Shown piece after piece: positions 6,027-9,186 of a stretch of DNA of 9,186 nt. Each line of letters begins with the position of its first letter. Positions within the stretch are counted from its first letter, which is position 1. The position numbers and the translations under genes were made by a program. Location: contig MHKK01000012.1 in the NCBI GenBank assembly GCA_001818365.1, forward strand, positions 1 through 9,186. The letters are read 5' to 3'. Under the pieces are notes generated by a model, which did not search any database, had not been told where the DNA came from, and saw only the letters and a program-made list of their open reading frames with translations. This DNA comes from Candidatus Komeilibacteria bacterium RIFCSPHIGHO2_01_FULL_52_14 (GTDB taxonomy: Bacteria; Patescibacteriota; Patescibacteriia; UBA1558; 2-01-FULL-52-15).

Positions 6027-6695
6027 CTAGCCGATTGCTTTCCGTTTTCTGTGCTTGGTACGCCAGTCCTTTATTTTTTGATGATGCCCCGAAAGCAATA
6101 CGGAAGGAACACGGGCACCGCGAAAATTTTCAGGCTTCGTATATTGCGGGTATTCGACGGTTGTCCCGTGTTTCGTAAATGAATCGAACGATTCTTCCCG
6201 CATCGACTCTTCCTTGCCGAGAACGCCGGGGATGAGGCGCGAAACCGCATCGATCACGCATGCAGCCGCAAGCTCCCCTCCGGTCAGGACAAAATCCCCG
6301 ATCGAGATTTTTTCATCCACATACGCATCGACACGGCCGTCAATCGCCTCATACCGTCCAGCGATCAGGATGACCCGCTCATAGACCAAAAGTCGTCGGG
6401 CAGCACGCTGATCGAATGTCTTGCCGCGCGGCGTCAAAAGGACGACGCGCGTTTTCTTGTTTTTTTTTGTATAGATACCCGTCAGTGCACGGTGTACGAC
6501 ATCGACGCGAATTACCATGCCTGGGCCGCCGCCGTACGGCGTATCATCCACCCGCCGGTGTTTATTTCGGGCCCAGTCACGCAGATCAAAATTGCGGATG
6601 CGAATCAGTTTCTGCTTCTGCGCACGGCCGAGAATGGAACTCTGATAATATCCTTCCAGTGCCGCCGGGAATAAACTTAAAATATCGAACTGCAT
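6027..6695 (-). CDS. trmD: tRNA (guanine37-N1)-methyltransferase
   Basis: This is 222 aa. TrmD uses S-adenosylmethionine to methylate G37 next to the anticodon, which prevents +1 frameshifting. It is a SPOUT trefoil-knot dimer in the cytosol. Motifs in order: MQFDILSLFP (1-10), DDTPYGGGPGM (50-60), LLTPRGKTFDQ (86-96), AGRYEAIDGRVD (112-123, usually GRYEGIDERV), ISIGDFVLTGGELAA (130-144), RLIPGVLG (153-160) with the catalytic Arg, DSF (171-173) with the catalytic Asp, EYPQYTKPENFRG and VPSVLLSGHH. The linker between the domains is kept. It has its own near-leaderless promoter and is separated from khpA by a terminator-like repeat. rimM and rplS, the usual neighbours, are absent here. Confidence 0.97.
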   Translation of the reverse strand: MQFDILSLFPAALEGYYQSSILGRAQKQKLIRIRNFDLRDWARNKHRRVDDTPYGGGPGMVIRVDVVHRALTGIYTKKNKKTRVVLLTPRGKTFDQRAARRLLVYERVILIAGRYEAIDGRVDAYVDEKISIGDFVLTGGELAAACVIDAVSRLIPGVLGKEESMREESFDSFTKHGTTVEYPQYTKPENFRGARVPSVLLSGHHQKIKDWRTKHRKRKAIG

Positions 6696-6704
6696 AGCAT
6701 TCCT

Positions 6705-6733
6705 ATCCTAACACGTTGCGGCTTCACTGTCAT
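6705..6733 (-). promoter_or_regulatory. Promoter of trmD
   Basis: ATGACA (minus strand 6733-6728, 5 of 6), a 17-base spacer and TAGGAT (6710-6705, 4 of 6) preceded by TG in extended -10 position. The ATG at 6695 is nine bases beyond, so the leader would be only two or three bases. It lies just after the family A repeat. Confidence 0.55.
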
Positions 6734-6737
6734 GAGA

Positions 6738-6850
6738 AACAACAAAAAACCCAGCACCACTTTTTGTTCTGATTCCGGCTCTCGCAGATACCTACGCGAG
6801 TGCGGTTTCGCTATGCTCACATAGCTATCAGGAACAAAAGTGGTGCTGGG
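6738..6850 (-). terminator. Structured repeat family A, copy 2, with T run (khpA terminator)
   Basis: Bases 6750-6773 and 6827-6850 form a stem of about 23 bp with one bulge on each side; its end is CCCAGCACCACTTTT. Inside are CTCGC/GCGAG (6781-6785, 6796-6800) and GCTATG/CATAGC (6810-6815, 6820-6825). On the minus strand the stem starts 22 bases after the khpA stop and is followed directly by TTTTTTGTTGTTT (to 6738). It therefore looks like a complex intrinsic terminator. It is homologous to the element at 1354-1465: same ends, same ATCAGG junction, same TACGC and GGTTTCGC blocks. Confidence 0.75.
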
Positions 6851-6872
6851 CTTTGAAAATTTATTACGATGA

Positions 6873-7208
6873 TTACAGTTTCAGGTCAGCGACCGCTTCA
6901 TCAACTTTTGAACCCATGTCGCGTTCCTCACGTCTTCCGCCACGATCCGGCTTGCGTGTGCCTTCCGGTTCGTAAATCTTGAGGTTGACACGCGCATTGT
7001 TCTTGGCGCCGATGACGCGCAAGAGCGTACGGAGACTTCTCGCCGTCTGGCCTTCTCGACCGATAATCTGTCCCATATCCTTCGGGCTGACCTTGAGGAT
7101 TAACAGGACACCCATCTCGTCAATCGTCCGCTCAACACTGACGTCGTCAGGGTTGTCGACGAGTTTCTTGACGACGTACTCGAGAAACTCTTGATCTAGT
7201 TCAGCCAT
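6873..7208 (-). CDS. khpA: KhpA-like KH-domain RNA-binding protein
   Basis: This is 111 aa. The family (KhpA, formerly YlqC) is a small cytosolic KH protein that binds RNA and in Firmicutes partners KhpB; it is normally encoded between rpsP and the trmD region, as here. The N-terminal part (EFLEYVVKKLVDNPDDVSVERT) is the usual helix and strand. The KH core has VSPKDMGQIIGREGQTARSLRTLL with the GxxG loop as GREG (50-53). After the core comes a charged, basic-rich tail (RKPDRGGRREERDMGSK) of about 30 residues, longer than in most family members. The ATG at 7208 has no clear Shine-Dalgarno. A perfect TATAAT lies 20 bases upstream. A family A element acts as its likely terminator. Confidence 0.92.
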   Translation of the reverse strand: MAELDQEFLEYVVKKLVDNPDDVSVERTIDEMGVLLILKVSPKDMGQIIGREGQTARSLRTLLRVIGAKNNARVNLKIYEPEGTRKPDRGGRREERDMGSKVDEAVADLKL

Positions 7209-7228
7209 TGCTTTCGTAAGGTTAGTTG

Positions 7229-7234
7229 ATTATA
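7229..7234 (-). promoter_or_regulatory. -10 box of khpA
   Basis: A perfect TATAAT on the minus strand (7234-7229), 20 bases before the khpA ATG. No good -35 is visible at 16-18 bases. The start of transcription would be about 7222, leaving a leader of about 14 nt. Confidence 0.5.
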
Positions 7235-7326
7235 TGCTCTTGTAAAGTACCGGTGCACCGATCATCTGACCTTTAAAGACGACAGGATGCACTTGGCTGC
7301 GATACTACAATACTATTTCAAAAATG

Positions 7327-7743
7327 TCAATTCGCCGGCTCGGATGGCTTGCCCTCGGGCGGTTGTTTTGCCTCAACGGCATCCTTTTCCGGTTGTGCCG
7401 GAGCTTCGACTACCTGTGCGGGTGCTTCCGGAGCGGCCGCTTTTTTTGCTTCTTCGAGTTTTGCCGCGCGCTTTTTGCTGATGTGTACCGAACGCCGTTT
7501 TTTATCCGCATGCACGATCTTCTGATTCACCAAAAGATTATACACGCTGTTCGAAGCGGTTGCGCCTAGCCCGAGCCAATAGGTAATCCGATCGGTCTTG
7601 AGAGTCACTTCTTTTGTCCGTGGATTGTAATGACCCAAAAGTTCCAAATACTGCCCCTGGGTATCTTTGCTTTTTTCGGAAATAATAATACGGAAGAATG
7701 GTTTCTTCCGGGTACCGATGCGAGCAAAGCGTATCGTAAGCAT
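7327..7743 (-). CDS. rpsP: 30S ribosomal protein S16 with extended C-terminal tail
   Basis: This is 138 aa from the ATG at 7743. S16 binds 16S rRNA and assists early assembly of the small subunit. The N-terminal 80 residues are a standard S16: MLTIRFARIGTRKKPFFRI, the YLELLGHYNP segment, and DRITYWLGLGATASNSVYNLL. The rest, about 50 residues, is a low-complexity Ala/Pro/Glu/Lys tail (KKAAAPEAPAQVVEAPAQP and on), probably disordered. Most S16 proteins end near residue 80-90. A longer in-frame reading to 7779 is unlikely because S16 starts M-x-x-I-R and a TATATT box lies at 7759-7754. It heads the rpsP-khpA-trmD group and is divergent from galU. Confidence 0.96.
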   Translation of the reverse strand: MLTIRFARIGTRKKPFFRIIISEKSKDTQGQYLELLGHYNPRTKEVTLKTDRITYWLGLGATASNSVYNLLVNQKIVHADKKRRSVHISKKRAAKLEEAKKAAAPEAPAQVVEAPAQPEKDAVEAKQPPEGKPSEPAN

Positions 7744-7753
7744 TGTTGTATAA

Positions 7754-7759
7754 AATATA
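7754..7759 (-). promoter_or_regulatory. Candidate -10 box of rpsP
   Basis: TATATT (minus strand 7759-7754, 5 of 6) ends ten bases before the rpsP ATG. A second option, TATACA, is even closer. The -35 is poor. Either way the leader is only a few bases and no Shine-Dalgarno is present. Confidence 0.4.
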
Positions 7760-7985
7760 TTCTGTCTCTTCGCATGCATCAGTTCCGTGCCGGGCGAAAA
7801 GAATAATTTCTCTTGTGTTTCGGTGTGGACTTCTCTGCAGGCGAAGCGTCGCTCATCCTAACGTATCGACACCGTGCTGTCAAGCAGTCCGTCGATTCCT
7901 GTTCTCACGGGATAAAGCAGAAAAATACCGCTTTTCGGGAACTTTAATCGTCGTTCCGAAAATATACAAAACACTCCGTTTATGG
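7760..7985. other. Divergent rpsP-galU intergenic region with an inverted repeat
   Basis: No gene is seen between 7760 and 8005. TTTTCGGGAAC (7932-7942) and GTTCCGAAAA (7953-7962) form an inverted repeat with one bulged base, centred about 40 bases upstream of the galU -10. It could be an operator or an RNA hairpin. Longer ORFs here (for example one crossing 7743-8366) are shadows of rpsP and galU. Confidence 0.4.
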
Positions 7986-8000
7986 TATAACACAGGTGGA
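7983..8000 (+). promoter_or_regulatory. galU extended -10 and ribosome site
   Basis: TGG followed by TATAAC (7986-7991, 5 of 6) makes an extended -10 element. AGGTGG (7994-7999) sits six bases before the ATG at 8006. The transcription start would be about 7998, inside that Shine-Dalgarno-like site, so whether it is transcribed is unclear. Confidence 0.45.
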
Positions 8001-8005
8001 TTGCA

Positions 8006-8872
8006 ATGCTTAAAATCAAGAAAGCCATTATTCCGGTTGCGGGCTTGGGTACCCGCTTTCTGCCCGCAACCAAAGCGACACCGAAGGAGATGTTGCCGAT
8101 CGTCGACAAGCCGGTCGTGCAATATCTCGTGGAGGAAGCGGTGGCCTCGGGCATCACCGATATCATCTTCGTCACCGGCCGCGGCAAGCGCGCGATCGAA
8201 GATCATTTTGACATCAGCTATGAGCTCGAGGACACCTTGGTTGAGCGGAACAAACGCGATCTGTTGCATGCGGTGCGTAAGATTCCATCGCTCGCGCGTT
8301 TTGCCTATGTCCGTCAATCCCGACCGCTCGGTGACGGCCATGCGCTCCTGCAAGCCCGGCACCTGATAGGCAATGAGCCGGTACTTGTCATGTTCGGCGA
8401 TTGTCTCTATGACAGTGCGGTGCCGGCGGCCCGTCAGCTCATCGATGCGTTTTATGAGTGCGGTTCGAGCGTCATCGGATTGTCGCGCGTTCCGCGCAAT
8501 CAGATATCAAAATTCGGCATTATCGGCGGAGCCAGACATGCGCGCGGCATGGTGCGCGTCACGCAGCTTATCGAGAAACCGAAAGCGTCGAAAGCACCTT
8601 CGAATCTTGCCGCCGTCGGAAAATACGTCATAACGCCGGATGTTTTCAAGGAACTTGCCACACTATCTCATGCGTCCGGCGGCGAGATCCGCCTCATCGA
8701 CGCATTTTCAAAGATGCTCTCGCGAAAACACGCGATCTATGGCAAAATACTTGAAGGGACCTGGCTCGATACCGGGGACAAACTGAACTTTATCCGAGCC
8801 ACGCTTCACTTCGGCTTGCAGCATGAAGAAATCCGCACCGGATTGAAACAGCTATTAAAAAAATACCGATAA
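8006..8872 (+). CDS. galU: UTP-glucose-1-phosphate uridylyltransferase
   Basis: This is 288 aa, the full family length. GalU joins UTP and glucose-1-phosphate to UDP-glucose, the sugar donor for envelope glycans and the precursor of UDP-galactose and UDP-glucuronate. Motifs: IIPVAGLGTRFLPATKATPK (8-27) with the nucleotide-binding G-x-G-TR and the EMLPIVDKP segment (28-36), VTGRGK (56-61), QSRPLGDGHA (104-113, usually GLGHA), MFGDCLYD (129-136) with the metal-binding Asp, LIEKPK, VGKYVITPDVF, GGEIRLIDA and WLDTGDKLNFIRA. It fits the envelope-sugar theme of the membrane glycosyltransferase in the window, though that gene is far and on the other strand. A lipoprotein gene starts two bases after the stop, so the two are probably co-transcribed. 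Confidence 0.96.
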   Translation: MLKIKKAIIPVAGLGTRFLPATKATPKEMLPIVDKPVVQYLVEEAVASGITDIIFVTGRGKRAIEDHFDISYELEDTLVERNKRDLLHAVRKIPSLARFAYVRQSRPLGDGHALLQARHLIGNEPVLVMFGDCLYDSAVPAARQLIDAFYECGSSVIGLSRVPRNQISKFGIIGGARHARGMVRVTQLIEKPKASKAPSNLAAVGKYVITPDVFKELATLSHASGGEIRLIDAFSKMLSRKHAIYGKILEGTWLDTGDKLNFIRATLHFGLQHEEIRTGLKQLLKKYR

Positions 8873-8874
8873 TT

Positions 8875-9186
8875 ATGCGCCGCAGCATTCTCATTGGCAG
8901 CTTCATCGTCCTCTTTCTGCTGGTCAGCGGCTTAGGGTGCAAAAATCGGGGGGGCGCCAAATCGTACCCGGCGACTACCCTGCAGCTCTGGGGCGTTGTC
9001 GAGGAATCGGGAGATATGCAGCGGGTCACCGGGGCCTACAGGCAACAGCATCCAAAAATTTCCGTTGAATATCATAAGTTCAACAACAACGAGTATAAAC
9101 AAAAAATGCTCGAGGCATGGGCGCAGGGCCTGGGCCCGGATATTTTTTTCATACCCAGTACCCGCATACGGGAATATTTAAAATTC
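8875..9186 (+). CDS. Extracellular solute-binding lipoprotein, partial (cut by window end)
   Basis: The frame is open from the ATG at 8875 to the end of the window (104 codons, no stop). Residues 1-21 are a signal peptide (MRRSILIGSFIVLFLLVSGLG) with Cys22 as the lipidation site; the lipobox SGLGC lacks the usual Leu at -3. The mature start resembles family 1 ABC-transporter solute-binding proteins: LQLWGVVEESGDMQRVTGAY, then QQHPKISVEYHKFN, NEYKQKMLEAWAQGLGPDIFFIPST. The pattern LWG...Y...P...V.Y...EYxxK...A...G.GPDIF is typical of that family, which often binds sugars. Which substrate, and whether transporter genes follow, lies outside the window. Spacing to galU is two bases, with no clear Shine-Dalgarno. 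Confidence 0.85.
   Translation, partial: MRRSILIGSFIVLFLLVSGLGCKNRGGAKSYPATTLQLWGVVEESGDMQRVTGAYRQQHPKISVEYHKFNNNEYKQKMLEAWAQGLGPDIFFIPSTRIREYLKF

Noticed and set aside
6750..6850. Insertion sequence or transposon remnant
   Set aside because: There is no transposase reading frame and no visible target-site duplication; it could at most be a non-autonomous element.
8790..9029. 79-aa minus-strand ORF near the end
   Set aside because: It is antisense to galU and to the solute-binding lipoprotein, whose signal peptide and motifs are convincing.

Overview
The window most likely comes from a bacterium of the Candidate Phyla Radiation (Patescibacteria, Parcubacteria-like). This is an inference from several features. 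The intron-free 16S rRNA of about 1,493 nt carries a 505/526 pair swap in the 530 loop and mismatches to the 515F, EUB338 and 1492R sequences. A small 2-TM protein belongs to a type I recall from such genomes. Many genes have very short or no 5' leaders, and the intergenic spaces are full of palindromic repeats. TGA acts as a stop in at least two genes (358-360 and 5436-5434), so the recoded Gracilibacteria/SR1 lineages are unlikely.

Layout. Bases 88-623 (+) hold two small membrane or lipoprotein genes, each directly behind its own -10 box. Bases 693-927 (-) hold a 46-aa single-TM microprotein gene with a strong Shine-Dalgarno and a terminator. Bases 937-1530 contain no gene but are dense in structure: hairpins, a perfect 23-bp inverted repeat that probably terminates the rRNA transcript, a 20-bp GC palindrome, the 3' arm of the pre-16S processing stem, a second copy of the 16S 3' tail and a ~110-nt structured repeat. 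Bases 1531-3023 (-) are the 16S rRNA. Bases 3024-3457 are its leader and promoter; the leader holds a twin-hairpin repeat, a second copy of the 16S 5' end and the 5' arm of the processing stem. No 23S or tRNA gene follows the 16S, so it is unlinked.

Bases 3484-7743 (-) hold two gene groups. rpsP, khpA and trmD are a translation and tRNA-modification set, with a structured terminator-like repeat between khpA and trmD. rpiB, rpe and a GT39-like multi-pass membrane protein follow; rpiB and rpe are pentose-phosphate enzymes that overlap by an ATGA junction. Divergently on + lie galU (8006-8872) and the start of a lipoprotein solute-binding protein (8875 to the window end).

The most notable part is the non-coding structure. 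Two dispersed repeat families each occur twice, and compensatory changes between copies support folding. One copy of each family sits inside the pre-16S transcript, between the true 16S end and a duplicated copy of that end. No database search was possible, so novelty is not established.
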